A DNA stretch of 64,000 nucleotides, from NCBI GenBank assembly GCA_038093975.1, contig JBBPTG010000001.1, positions 124,001 to 188,000 on the forward strand. The letters are read 5' to 3'. The position numbers were made by a program, and so were the translations under genes. The notes under the pieces are model-generated. The model was not told the origin of the DNA. It searched no databases and saw nothing but the letters and a program-made list of their open reading frames with translations. Below are positions 20,511 through 32,220 of the stretch, one piece after another (positions within the stretch are counted from its first letter, which is position 1; every line of letters starts with the position of its first letter). This stretch comes from Chalciporus piperatus. Taxonomy: Eukaryota > Basidiomycota > Agaricomycetes > Boletales > Boletaceae.

Positions 20511-23500
20511 CTATGCAATTGTCGTGAGTTCCCGTCCGATGTTAGAAAGTTCTTTCGAGTCCATAGATTGTTGTCCCCGCAACTCAGACAATACAGATTT
20601 CGCGAGTTGCACAGCTGAATCAGGCATGCCAGCTAATTGTGCGACTTTGAGCCCATGACTATCCCGATTAACGCCAGGCCGAAGGAGATGAGAGTACGTG
20701 AAGAGGTTGTCCTGGAGCATCACGTCTGAGCTTGTGACCAAGGAACAATGAATTCAACTTACCTCTGTCTCGTCAACGTCTGTGCAGAAGAACCCCACTG
20801 CTTTGAACACACCACTGCCATGATGGTTATCCTCACTGTGTGCCAGGAGGTCCGCCAACTCATGGAAATGTGTTGCAAACAATGTTCGACATTGACTATG
20901 CACTACAAGATGGTGCACCGTCGCAAATGCAATCGCGAGACCATCTTTGACCGTTGTGCCCCGCCCAACTTCATCCATGATGACCTATATCGTATCATTG
21001 GTTTCTTTGAACGTTGCTAGATGCATGGCGCTTACCAAGCTCCTGGGCGTCGCTCGATGGAGGATCTCAGCCGTCTCGAGCATCTCGACCATAAAGGTGC
21101 TCCGATCCCGAAAGACGTCATCTTTTGCGCCGACTCTCGAAAACAGTTTGTCCACGATTCCGACGACCGCATGTTCAGCGGGTACAAACGATCCACTTTG
21201 TGCAAGGATCGAAATCAAGGCTATCTGTCGCAAAAAGGTTGACTTGCCGGCCATGTTTGGCCCGGTGATGATGTGTAGACGGGAGTCAGGCTTAAGAGCA
21301 AGAGAGTTCGGGGTGAAGGGTCGGCCGGAAGACAACAAGCCAAGCTCGACCGTAGGGTGACGACTATTAGTCACTTCGTATGTGGCACTGTGAAGATGTC
21401 AACTGCCGGCGCGAAACTGGGTGAAAACGCGTGATACTCACTCATCCTCGATCACGGGGCGGACGAATCTAAGTTCATCTGCGAGATTGGCGAATCCAAG
21501 AGTAATATCTAATTCGTCCATTATGTGGCTGTTGTGTCGCAGTTGGCCAGAGAACGCTTTCACCTACGAGAAGCCTGAGTAATTATCAAGTTTGAATTCC
21601 AATAGACAAACCTCATCGCGCAGTGTGTTGAAAATCTCCTTCTCTGCATTCGATATGGCGAGAGTGGTTTTTACTATTTGATCGCCGAGGTGAGACCATG
21701 GCTGAGAGACAATTATGAAAAACATCGCAGAAGTTATGCAAGAAACGGTATGCACCTGGTAGAAGTAGCTAATAGTCGACCCGGTCTCTTGGATGCTGAT
21801 GAACGAGGAGCTTATCTTGATTAAGGCCTGATCTCTCTTTGCTCTGCCAATGTGAACATGCATTCCGTGCGAAGGACTGGTACGCAACGTCAGGGAGGGT
21901 GCGCCTCAGGAAACGATTAATATGGTGCAGTTACGAGGATTTGTTGCTTACTGTATTGAATCTGAAGAAGGCGCTCCATATCTTTTCTACGTGTGAGCAG
22001 GTCCTGCAATATGTTGTGCAATGTGGTGAGCTGTTCTGAGAATCTATTTCGGAATGCATGAGCACCTATGTTGTCGGAGGTCTGAGGGCCACCTACTCTG
22101 GCCGAATAGTGCACTTGGAGATTCCATACGTAGTAGCTGAGGCATCTCTTTGACTTCGGTCATCTACGGAGACCTCATCCTCGACAACCTCCAAAGGTGG
22201 TGAATTCTGGACATCGACGTCTTGAAGTGCCAGAGTAATGCGAGCCGACAAACTGTCAAGCCTCATCATTGTTGAGAGCAGAGCATCGATGCTAGACCAT
22301 TCTTCATCAGAGACTCTACCGCGCTCCTTGGTTTCCAGTTCTTTCTCTAGTTTAATTTGGTTCTGGATGGTATCCCATAGCTGGATCGTCTGGTTGATAG
22401 CCAGGAGATCCCTAGGCTCTCCTTTGCCAGAAAGAAAACGTTGGAGGATACGACACGCATCTTCAGAGTCCCGTAGGAGGCGCACAAGATCATTCCGCAG
22501 GTTTGGTCTATTATAAAAGAATGCAACCAACGACTGTCGTGCTTCAATCTCTCTTAGTGACGTGGTTGGCGAGCCTGGCAAAAGGAAATATTAGAGGGGT
22601 GCAAAAAGGGACCATGACAAAGGTACAAACATAATCTGCGGGCTAGGGAACGCGTCCCGCTGCTCGTTACGGTCCTCTTGATGACATTGAAAAGACTCCC
22701 AGTCGTCCCACCCTCCCGCGTGGTCTCGCGTATTTCGAGTGCTTTAATGGTATAAGAATCAATTTGCATGCGTTCTTCTGTGCCTTCCCGATTTGGTGAT
22801 GAGAGCTGGGGCATGTAATCCATGAGATTGACCCGCATATACGTTGTGAGGATATCAATGGCTGTGGACTCTTGAGGCGTGTAAATGGATTGGTCAAGAG
22901 TACCGTCGGCAGGTACGAGGGGTTCGTGCGTAACTGAAGGTTTGACGTATGACAAGAAGTTGCCTTCATCCTCGAGAAGCTGTCGAATCGGATCCAGAGG
23001 TTGTTCCTTTAGCTTCTCTGCAAGAACGATTTCCCGCGGACTGATGCGCGCAAGCTCATCCTTCAGACCTTCGAGGGTGATCGTCTTGGTGAAAAATTCA
23101 CCCGTGGACACATCCATCCACGCCAAAGCGGTCTCCTGGACGCTGGATTCCCCGGTGTGGGAATCAGCACTGACGGCAAGAAGGTAGTTGTTTTCAAAGT
23201 GATTCAGAAACGATTCGTCAATCAAGGTGCCGGGGGTTATGACGCGAGCTATGCGGCGGTTGAATTCAGGTTTCTGACCAGTGCTATAGCGAGGGAATTC
23301 TTCGCACATGGCCACGAAGCGTTTATGTTGCTGGACCAAGATTTTGAGGTATTTGTCCAGATGCGCGATTGGGAAGCCACACATAGCAACGACCTGCTTG
23401 TCCCAGACGCGAGAGGTTAACTTGATGCCGAGTAGACGTGCTACTTCGCTTGCTTGATCAAAATAAGACTGTTGTCGAAATTGTCAGATGATGACATTGA

Positions 23501-24087
23501 TTTCAACATTGCATACCTCGTAAAACTGGCCCACTCGAGTGAGAAGGATACAATGAGGGAACGAGGACAGATTCGTCAAGATCTCTGTGGCGAGGGAGTT
23601 ACGCGGTCGCTTGGGGGAATCATTTGCGACTGGCAAAGTTTCTGATCCTTCTTCAGCTTTGGGCTTACGGCCACGCCTACGGGGTGCAGAGTCTATGACT
23701 GGACATGTCAGACAACGTGATACGACTTGACTTGACGAAATACCTTGTGACGAAGATTCGCTCGCTGTCGTTTGATGCTGACGACGTTTTCGAACAGGGG
23801 CGCTGTCTGTGGTCTGTGAGGCGATCACCTTTTGTGTAGCGCTTGAGTGGTCATGAGGGGCTAATTGGAGGATTCAACACGGACTTTATAAACTCGGGTG
23901 CAGTAAGATGCGTACTGTTAGGGAGGGGTTCGCTGCATGGATCTGCCTGCGCGACGGGTTTCTTTGGAAGTTCAGAGAAAGGCTTCTTCGTGACTTTTGC
24001 ACGACGCGCAGCATTCTGGGTGTGAGAGGAATGGAACGCACGCGCGGGCAGGATGTGACGTGCCCGACGACATGTCGCGACCAACAT
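20511..24087 (-). CDS. MSH1: Mitochondrial DNA mismatch repair protein Msh1 (MutS family)
   Basis: I choose the ATG at 24087, giving [20 protein letters not shown], a good mitochondrial leader. A Lys/Arg/Ser-rich region follows, then the mismatch-binding domain with [11 protein letters not shown] (the GxFYE motif) and [18 protein letters not shown]. Next comes [20 protein letters not shown] and the connector, core and clamp helices with [20 protein letters not shown]. The ATPase has Walker [36 protein letters not shown] and Walker [20 protein letters not shown] followed by [17 protein letters not shown]. The C-terminus ends GRELTTIA with a stop at 20511. The mitochondrial leader and the overall length favour Msh1 over nuclear MSH2-6. 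It maintains mitochondrial DNA. It converges on ACO2 with only 68 bases between stops. Confidence 0.92.
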
Positions 24088-24360
24088 GCAAGTTACGCGT
24101 CGAGGGTAGTGACGAGAGACAGATGGATTTATATTCGTGTACTCTAGTGTAGTATTAGTACTGCTAGTAGTAGTAGTACTAGCGAGCAACTAGCAAATTA
24201 CAGTTAGTCACTTGGCCTCGACTTCAAAGTTTCGCGACGGTGGCGCAGGGAAGGCGGAGCTTAAAAAGTGGTTGGACATCTTTCTCGTGTTCTCGTCTTT
24301 GCTCTGCTCGCAAGTCAAGCTCCTCTGCATTCTCCAAAATTTCCCTTCCTCGACTAGAAA
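24088..24360. promoter_or_regulatory. Divergent promoter of MSH1 and CDC11
   Basis: The 273 bases lie between two diverging start codons. At 24141-24185 there is a run of TAGTA/CTAGT units that can fold back on itself (TAGTACTGCTAGTAGTAGTA then GTACTAGC). The part nearest CDC11 is C/T-rich. An in-frame GTG or other non-AUG start further upstream for MSH1 (to about 24189) exists but weakens the targeting peptide. Confidence 0.45.
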
Positions 24361-25981
24361 ATGTCTTTCGCAGGCAGACGTAGAGGCAACAAGGTCAAGA
24401 AGGGTGTCCAGTTCACCCTCATGGTCGTTGGTGAGCATTTCCCAAAAATACACTCTCCTTCTCCTTCACTCACTCCCTACAGGTGCTTCTGGAACTGGCC
24501 GTACAACTTTCGTCAACACACTTTGCGAGTCCGAGGTTCTTGCCCACAAGATCTCCGACAACCCTGATACTGCTCACATCGAAGAAGGCATCAAGATCAA
24601 GCCCGTCAACGTCGGTAAGGCCAACCCCCCCCTCTCCCTTCTTTCCTGTCCAACACCCTTTCTTCCTCAGAACTCGAGGAGGATGGCGTTCGCATTGCCC
24701 TTACCATCGTTGACACGCCTGGTTTTGGCGACAACATCGACAACGAGTTCGCGTTAGTATCTGTTTCTTCGTTCGACCGTTTCCTAACGCATCACGACAG
24801 CTTCCAAGAAATCGTTGGCCACCTTGAACGTCAATACGATGATATTCTCGCCGAAGAGTCTCGTATCAAGCGTAACCCGCGCTTCCGGGACAACCGAGTA
24901 CACGCGTTGCTCTACTTTATCCCCCCTACCGGACACTCGTACGTAAAATTGGCTTCTTCCAGGCAACAAGTCCAGCTCACTTGAACAACAGTTTGAGGGA
25001 AATGGACATTGAACTGATGCGTCGCCTGTCGCCTCGCGTTAACGTCATCCCCGTCATTGGTAAGGCCGACTCGTTGACCCCAAGCGAGCTTCGGGGATTC
25101 AAGAAACGGGTCAGTGGTCCACGTAAATCTTCCAATTCATAACTCACTGGGTATTCAGATTATGGAGGACATCGAGCACTATGATATTCCTGTCTACAAC
25201 TTCCCTTATGATGTCGAGGAAGATGACGAAGAAACCATCCAGGACAACAGCGAGCTTCGGGTGAGCGATTCGACTTCGTTGTGTTTTAGGCATGTCTAAT
25301 CCTTCGCAGGCTTTGCTTCCTTTTGCTATCATTGGATCCGAAGAGGAGATTGAAACTGACGGACAACCTATTCGGGCTAGGATATACCCATGGGGTATCG
25401 CTGAAGTTGACAACCCAAAGCACTCTGATTTCAGCAGACTTCGCAGTGCCCTTTTGAAGCAAGTGTATTTACATATCTTGTTCCACTCGACACTCATCAG
25501 AAGATAGCTCTCATCTCGGCGATTTGAAGTCGCTCACCCACGACGTTTTGTACGAGACCTACCGTACGGAGAAGTTGTCCAGGACAGTGCACGCAGATGC
25601 CCCGTATGCTGTTCTTTTTTTGCACCGTATTGTGTTGCTGACCGTCTATTGTAGTGACTCTTCGATTCTCCCTGAAGAACTTGCCACCCAGAGTGTGCGC
25701 CTCAAGGAAGAACAGCTTCGCAGGGAAGAAGAGAAGGTGCGTCGTTCCCGGAGCGAAAACATTTGGTTTGACGTCCTAACGTGCTCTGTAGCTGCGTGAG
25801 ATTGAGCTCAAGGTGCAGCGGGAGATCAACGAAAAACGTCAAGAACTCCTGGCGAAGGAGGAATCCCTCAGGTATGTAAAAGTGTGCTTGTCTACGTTGC
25901 GGTGACTGATGGTCGATGGGGGACAGAAATCTGGAGAGCCGGCTGGCTGCGCAGGGTTCCCAGGGGGAGTTCCGGGACTAG
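24361..25981 (+). CDS. CDC11: Septin, Cdc11 type
   Basis: The ATG at 24361 begins MSFAGRRRGNKVKKGVQFTL, followed after an intron by the P-loop GASGTGRTTFVNTLCESEV. The septin GTPase motifs follow: VDTPGFGDNIDNEF (G3), RNPRFRDNRVHALLYFIPPT, IGKADSLTPSELRGFKKR (G4, here GKAD) and the septin unique element with LLPFAIIGSEEE, RIYPWGIAEVDNP and SHLGDLKSLTHDVLYETYRT. The C-terminus is a coiled coil (RLKEEQLRREEEKLREIELK) and ends QGSQGEFRD with a TAG at 25979-25981. About ten exons. The P-loop has Arg in place of the catalytic-site Lys, as is characteristic of Cdc11-type septins, and the heptad tail is short. Septins form hetero-oligomeric filaments at septa and growth sites; Cdc11 usually caps the rod. 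Confidence 0.93.
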
Positions 25982-26639
25982 TTGTGCAAGGATATTTGAC
26001 TCTGATCGGCACCGTGTCGATACATATACCCAACGTCTGTCCGTTCGTTACATGTTTGTCTGACCACTCGTTTCTGTCTCCGTTTGCTCTGCGACTCTAT
26101 TATCGGATAATCCATTGACATTCCTTACGAGTTTACCTGCTTTTCTTGTTGCGTGGTGGATGTTTCTCCAAGCATAATATATCTTTTCTGGTCGGCCAAT
26201 CGACCGTTCCCAATCATCCCAGTAAATATGTCTTGGCTTGACCTTGGCTCAAGTTGCAGACTTTTTTCTTTCTTTCCTAATCTGGGGCGTGAGTAATATT
26301 CAACCTCCGACGATCCTTGGACCAAGGTCTCCGTCGTCGTCCTCGTCGTCCCTCTCGTTGTGCTCACCCTCCTCCTCGTCGTACATAACGTCCACGACGA
26401 CCGTTGCTATCCGTACTGTATGCTCCCCAGCCCTATACCGTCCGATCAACATCAACATCATTTGTCGGCCATCAACTAGCACCACCACATTTGCTAAACT
26501 TGGCTCTCACTTGTCCTGGATACACCCCTCCCAACCCATCCTTACCGCTATCAACCCCAAGGTCGTTATCGCCCTTTCACCTGAGCCATCATTTAAGGCC
26601 AACCCACTCGAGGGATACCCCACGGTAACCATTCTCGGC
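25982..26639. other. Intergenic region and 5' leader of the MIT-domain gene
   Basis: About 660 bases. The right half (26240-26639) is very rich in CT and short TCG/TCC units and happens to be open in the same frame as the downstream gene, but it lacks an early ATG with fungal context and reads as low-complexity Ser/Pro; I treat it as promoter and 5' UTR. Confidence 0.45.
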
Positions 26640-29600
26640 ATGGCATTCGAGTCGAGCTCTCATCAACCACCACTCGTTCACCGATCCCGACAGTGGTCTG
26701 ATCACGCGTCAGGACAACCGTTCTCTCCCTCCACTTCCACGTCTCCGCCCTCCGCCTTCGCCCATCTTACCGCGGCACAACGCCGTCGTTCCTCAGCCGC
26801 AAACTTCCCTCCCGCCGTCCCCCCTCCCAGTCAACCGATACCTCACGTTCCTCCCACCTCCTCGGCGTTTTTTATTGACGACGAAGGCATCCCTGACGAC
26901 TCCCAGTTTGCCACTAGGCACAGGTCAAGTACAAGTACCAGCCAAAATTCTTACAGTCGACCTTCCGCTTCTGTCAACCTGGCAGCCGTTGCAGCTTTTT
27001 CTCATAATCGCCAACAAGTCTCCACGTCCCCACCTATATCTAACCCGAATAGTCCACTGCCGTTTTCACCCACAGGTGCTCACACTGCTGGCAAAGCTGC
27101 TTCCGACCCTGCTTCAAGGAACACGACCCTCCCTAGCCATTCAAAGCCTCAAGCGAACACGCAGGATATCGTCCCAGACCGTCTATTACTCTCACCAAAC
27201 TCACCACATTATCCGCACTCCTCGTCCGAATCGCGACCGTCTTCGCGTCGCGCGCTGACTCGGGCACTTGAACTCGCTCGAGAAGCAGTTCAATTGGACG
27301 CGACGAATGATGATCCCCACGCCGCCGTCCTCGCTTATGGCAGGAGTGTCGCTCTTCTGAGCGAGGTCATGGAACGAGTTCGACGAGGTGAGGACTCGGA
27401 CGGACGCAAAAGAAATGGACGCAGACGCAGCGTCGTAGCTCAGGAAGAGGAAGTCAGACGGTTAAAATCAATAGTATGTCTTACGCGTGATTGTGCTCAG
27501 ATCTCAGCTCACTGGGTGGTATCTTTCAGCACGACACGTATGCTGACCGGATGAATATTTTGAGCCTCATATACAACATACCACCCATTCCCCATTCCCC
27601 TTCATCCGTGTATGCCCCCTCCACCTCCACAGATTCGACGCAACCTCCATCACCAGCTTCCTTGTCCCAGTCATCAGATTCGCACCAGTCGTCATCATGT
27701 GTCACCGAGCACACCCAGGACGATCCTCCGTACATGGCTCTAAATGGTGACTTTGGTGATGATCAGGATGGACATGAGGGTATTGGTTCTGCAATGCTGA
27801 ATGCTACACACCTCTCCCATGAGTATTCTTCGAGTTCATTGTCACAACACCCTTACGCAACGTCTTCGGATGTGGAATGGTCCCCACGTAGCAAGCAGGC
27901 CGTCCTCAGTCGTACATCAACCCTCCCAGTCAACCGTTCACAACACCAATCACCAAGCATCGGCAGACCTAGGGCGGCGTCTGTCCTTCCTCCAGCTCCA
28001 CCACCTCCAATATCATCGCCACCGCCACCACCGTCAGATCAGACCATCTCCAGTCTTGCTCCGATTCCCTCGTCACAAACTAGTCGATTCCTGGAAGTCA
28101 CTCGACCTCGCGGAAACTCTCTCGGACACGCACGAACTGGATCCGGAACAAGGTTGACTTCTGTCACAGAAGAGGGTGTTCGGGTTGATGGTTCACAAGG
28201 AGATGACGTCCAATTTGAAGATGATCTGACTGCTTCTCTTCCCCGACGACCTGATACACCACGCCTAGCCAAGCGAGATTCACATCCCCTTCCTCCTCTT
28301 CCTTCACCGACCAGCGCAATTCATCCGTTCCGCACTGCTACACCACCGATAGTTACTCCGAGACCGCCAGGATCCCCGGTCACTGCCCAGTTTCTCTCGT
28401 CCCGCCCTCGAGGGGAGTCCCTGAGCGTGACGGGGGGTCCGCCCTTGATCAGCTCTTCGATAGCCATGGGTACAATACATCAACGTCGAAGCAAAATGTC
28501 CGCGCCACCATCAACGACGAGCCCTGTGTCTAATGAGTCGAATCCTCCCTCCTCATTCTCTCCTGTCAAAACTCCAAGCTCTCCGCCCAGCTCGACTATT
28601 CCGGCTCCGGCTCCCAGTCGCGGCCGCGCTTCTTCACAACCAGGTCGCCGACCGTCTGTTGTTAATGGTCGTATATCCCCATTCGAGCCTCAACGTCCCC
28701 CGCTCCCCCAAACTGGACTCTCGAATGGACGTAAAACCTCCACTTCCTCCAAAATGACCCCCAGCATCAGCATCAATGTCCAGGTCCAACCGCCGCTTGT
28801 CGTACAGACTGAACTTCTTTCCCCACCTGCCCTCGCGCTCCTTCCTCCATCTGCAATGCTCGCCAATATACCCACCACCCCAACCTCCCCGCTTCCTCCT
28901 GCTCCACCGGCCGACAGCCAAAGAAAACCTTACCACATGATGACTTTACTTTCCAATACAATGACTTCGAAGTCTGGCGGTTACATCACGCGGCGCCTCC
29001 ACGTACCCCAGGGTGTTTGGTCGCAAGGAGGCGCGAAGCTCACCAACATCCCAGAGAAAGTGCGCGTTGTGGAGGTCCTTTGCTCTGCCTTGGAGGAAAT
29101 GCAACAATCCAGTGCGGAGTACTTCGGCGCTGGCAGTGTATGCAGCGGGCTGGCGCTTGGGATTGGAAGCGTTGGGCGGAAAGAGGCGGAGGCGTGGGTG
29201 GGCAAACTGGAGGAGTTCTCGGCAATATGTGATAGTGTCGTTGCAAACTTTGGCAAAAAGCTCGGTGTCGGGGAAGGTTTCGTTTCGAAGAAGAGCGGGG
29301 TAGGTCCATCTGTCCGGTGTGGATTATTTCGAGCTCACGCATCTGAGTAGATGACATCATGGAGTGGAAAATTGACTCGACAACTCGACAAATTTACCAA
29401 CGGCAAAAAGTATGATATCCATTTTCCCCGTTTATCTTGGTAGCTAACTGCGCTGGACAGTCTCGACTCGCCCGCAGCATACGTGTCTGGATTGGGCAGA
29501 CTGTTCACGCATGCTCAACTCCTTGACGAACACACGAAAGCGCTGCTCTCACAACCCATGGCTCCCATATATGCTGCGTTTCCTTCTGATTTGAAAACAG

Positions 29601-29728
29601 CCGCGGAAGTCAAGCTAAAACGCGCTTCTGAATTCTTTGCGAGCGTCGTTTTGACATTTGTCATCAGGGACCTTGCTCAGTTGTTGGACAAGTACGCAAA
29701 GAAGTGCGAGAAGTGGCTCGCCGAGTGA
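26640..29728 (+). CDS. MIT-domain protein with long disordered middle region
   Basis: The start at ATG 26640 (MAFESSSHQPPLVHRSRQWS) is followed by a Ser/Pro-rich region. An MIT domain lies near residues 205-320, split by an intron: RALTRALELAREAVQLDATN, AAVLAYGRSVALLSEVMERV, EEEVRRLKSI, then HDTYADRMNILSLIYNIPP. A disordered Ser/Pro stretch of about 450 residues follows. The conserved C-terminal part has YITRRLHVPQGVWSQGGAKL, EVLCSALEEMQQSSAEYFGA and, after two introns, a helical end with DSPAAYVSGLGRLFTHAQLL and FVIRDLAQLLDKYAKKCEKW. Stop at 29726-29728. MIT domains bind ESCRT-III tails, so a role in endosomal sorting or trafficking is likely. This is a known fungal architecture whose precise function I do not know. 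Confidence 0.82.
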
Positions 29729-30045
29729 TTAGAAGTTGGAACTGACTTTGTTGTGGTGTATTCTTCGTGAAGCATATGTATACTATCATTGGGACTAGAC
29801 TGTTCAGCAGACAATCTGTTCTTTCCATCTGACATCTCCTTTCGATGTTCTCCTGTTTATAACGCTTATTTCACTTTTTTTCTCTTCCATACTGTATGTC
29901 CTCACTTTTCTATCACGTCAATAGACAAGCGCACGCTTACTCGGTGTACATACCAGAATGCAGGAATAGGATTTCCATACGAACAGAAAAGCAGCGTCAG
30001 TATAGTAGAGTCATACTCAAGTCCATCGAACAACTGTCACGAAGA
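29729..30045. other. Convergent intergenic region
   Basis: About 317 bases between the stop of the MIT-domain gene and the stop of the Ies1-like minus-strand gene; T-rich on the plus strand, with nothing recognisable. Confidence 0.45.
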
Positions 30046-30770
30046 CTAGGGAGCCATATCCGTGGTCTGAGTACGCTCCGTCTCAGGTGTTGGTGGACGC
30101 CCTCGTAGTCGGGTTATCACCTGCATTCGTCGATCTAGATTCTGGATGAGTATCGTGTTCGGACACGCTTCGAAGACCTACTATAATCAAGCCTGATGTG
30201 TTCATCAGGACATTCCTCATCGGAATCCACCAACGGGTCAGAGTTGAGCGCTGTGTGCCAAGCATCTGTCGTGATTGAGCTTAGGAACAGGGGATTTCTT
30301 CTTTCAAAAAAGCACCAACGCTGTAGCATGGTACGAGGGGGTCCCGAGGGCATGGTGGATCGCCTGGCTCTGAGAGTTCGTGGGCCACCGGGATTGGACA
30401 TGTTGGGTCTGCGAGGACGATGCACCTCCATAGACATTCGCCGATGCGCATTGGGCAACGTGTCCGGATTTCTTCGTCGTTGGCGTTCCATCATATAGGA
30501 TGGTATAGGGACAACTGTGGGTCCAGGGGTGGGTCTCAGCAAAGCACCTGTAGCGAGACATGCCAGCTCACGGTTAGAACGTCCTCCGCTTGTCGTCTGG
30601 TCCGCGTGCATAACGAGCGCAGCCTCGTGCGTTGATGGTTCTCTGACATCCGCTCTCTCGGCTTTCCTTTTCCTAGGCGAGACTGTTTGCTGTTGGGGTG
30701 TGTCTTCCATTTCTGATCTGCGAGGGCTGGCTGTTGCCTTTTTCCTTGGCGTATCTGCTTTTTCAGACAT
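30046..30770 (-). CDS. Short basic protein sharing the IES1 C-terminal module
   Basis: From the ATG at 30770 (MSEKADTPRKKATASPRRSE) the protein is basic and Ser/Pro/Arg-rich with no recognisable N-terminal domain. The last part is RTMLQ, then, across an intron of about 51 nt, HAWHTALNSDPLVDSDEECP and DEHIRLDY, then across a second intron of about 40 nt a short end with RMQVITRLRGRPPTP, closing at a TAG at 30046-30048. This is close to the C-terminus of the plus-strand IES1 gene at 41.6-43.4 kb (RTMLQ / HAWHVVASTDPLVDSDEEL / DEHVRNDY / VTVIARLRGRAPSP), and both introns fall at the same codon positions and phases. It lacks the conserved IES1 core. It may be a diverged partial duplicate, a C-terminal paralogue, or a pseudogene. 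The open frame extends further upstream to a GTG at 30866. Confidence 0.65.
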
Positions 30771-31271
30771 GATGTATACGGGACCAGAGTTCTCCGTTGA
30801 CGGGCGACTGTCACGACGAAGAATGAACGGATATAGCGGGCGTCTTCGCACCTCGGACTGTGCCACACACTCTTGATGCCTTCTGTAACCGCCCGGGTCC
30901 CATTGTCTGCTCTTGGGGTGGTGTAGATGGACAGATTGAAAGGAGTCTTTGTTTTTGGCTCCCTACTAGTAAGTTTGAGCTAAATAAACTCCTCGAGCGC
31001 CTGACCTCGAGGCATGTATGTCACGGTAACGACTTCACTGGCACTTTGGTTCCCAGCATCATCTGATGACTCTCACTGGATGCCCGGGTGCACCGTCACT
31101 CTCGGAACCCGATGGCTGTTCTGGCCTGTGCCAAGGCAGTGCACGGTCTCCCTGATATTCTATCGTCCGCTGTCCCGCAGAGAGCTTGAGCCTTGAGCAG
31201 GTCCGTTATCCAGCTCCACTTTCAAGTTTTTCTTTTCTTTTTTCTACGGGCTTGAAGCTCAACGTTGTGAG
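30771..31271. other. Divergent intergenic region
   Basis: About 500 bases between the Ies1-like start (leftward) and the mucin-like membrane protein start (rightward). Short open frames only; the promoters of both should be here. T-rich runs near 31210-31250. Confidence 0.45.
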
Positions 31272-32220
31272 ATGCTGGTTATCTCCCTTCGTTTTTGGAC
31301 CGCCATTTCTTTGGTTTTGTTCCATGTTCTTATATTCTCTAATGACACGGTTCTCGTTAGGGGTGCTGCTGTCGCCCTTCAAAGAGGACATGCAGGTATT
31401 AAAAGTGCTCACACGAGCGTCATGGTGTTGGCTGCTCGGGATGTTGTTAGTCAAGCATCCCTCACTCCGAGCAATGGTATGGATCCTTACGTTCGTTCTA
31501 GTTGACGCATTTCACCGTGATTAATCCAATTATCGGACAGGCCCTACGACTGTACAATTAACCGTGAGCAGCTTGAGTGATGCTGCGCCCACATCATCAG
31601 GGGGTGGTCAATCTTCGCCGCTCCCTAGCTCGAGTCTGCTGTCATCGACGGATGCACAGTCTATGGTCAACACGAGCCAGTCGAGCCCGTCACCTCAGAC
31701 GACAACATCCACTGCCTCCCAGACCAGCACAATGATGGCTACCACCACCTCACTTTCCCAGTCGTCACCAACCACCCTCCCTACGAGTTCGGTTTCCCCG
31801 ACTACCACAGGTTCAGTCCCAACTACGACGTCTTCGCTTTCCACTCTCTCTGAGACATCGTTAACACCGACAATGCGACCTACATTCCCCGCATTCCCAG
31901 TTCAAGCTACCGCACCAACTCCCAAGTTGACTGGAGTACTGATCGCTATCATATCAGTGCTCTCATTCATCGCGCTATTGTCGCTTGTGGCGGGTTCCTG
32001 TCTATGTATGCGCAGTCGTAGACAACGGTTGGCCGGCTTCCAGCGGCAAAGGGACATGGAGAGTCGAGGCCCTGATGCTGGACCTATCACATTATCTTGT
32101 GTTGTGCCGGAGTCCAGAGTCCCTCCAAGGCCTCAGAACCCGTACGAGGGTATTATTGCACCTAACACTCCATTGTTGCCCAGTCCCGAGAAAGTCGTGC
32201 ACCATTGGGATATACCATGA
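31272..32220 (+). CDS. Mucin-like single-pass membrane protein
   Basis: The ATG at 31272 gives a hydrophobic leader (RFWTAISLVLFHVLIF) that reads as a signal peptide. One intron (about 31480-31541) joins PSNG to PTTVQLTVSSLSDAAPTS. The ectodomain is about 120 residues of almost only Ser, Thr, Pro and Gln, with many potential O-glycosylation sites. A clear transmembrane helix follows, LTGVLIAIISVLSFIALLSL, and then a basic cytosolic edge MRSRRQRLAGFQRQR. The C-terminal tail of about 60 residues includes PPRPQNPYEGIIAPNTPLLP, then a TGA at 32218-32220. The layout resembles fungal wall-stress sensors such as Mid2/Wsc-type proteins, but no WSC Cys motif is present. Function unknown. Confidence 0.75.

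Noticed and set aside
26238..26639. In-frame extension of the MIT-domain gene by 134 codons
   Set aside because: It is low-complexity Ser/Pro/Thr from a CT-rich promoter-like tract, and the downstream ATG at 26640 gives a cleaner N-terminus.
30561..30584. 24-nt GT...AG segment inside the Ies1-like gene as an intron
   Set aside because: The frame is open across it and the length is implausibly short; nothing is gained by removing it.
30866..30866. Upstream start of the Ies1-like gene
   Set aside because: The first codon of the open frame is GTG; the ATG at 30770 is the first proper start.
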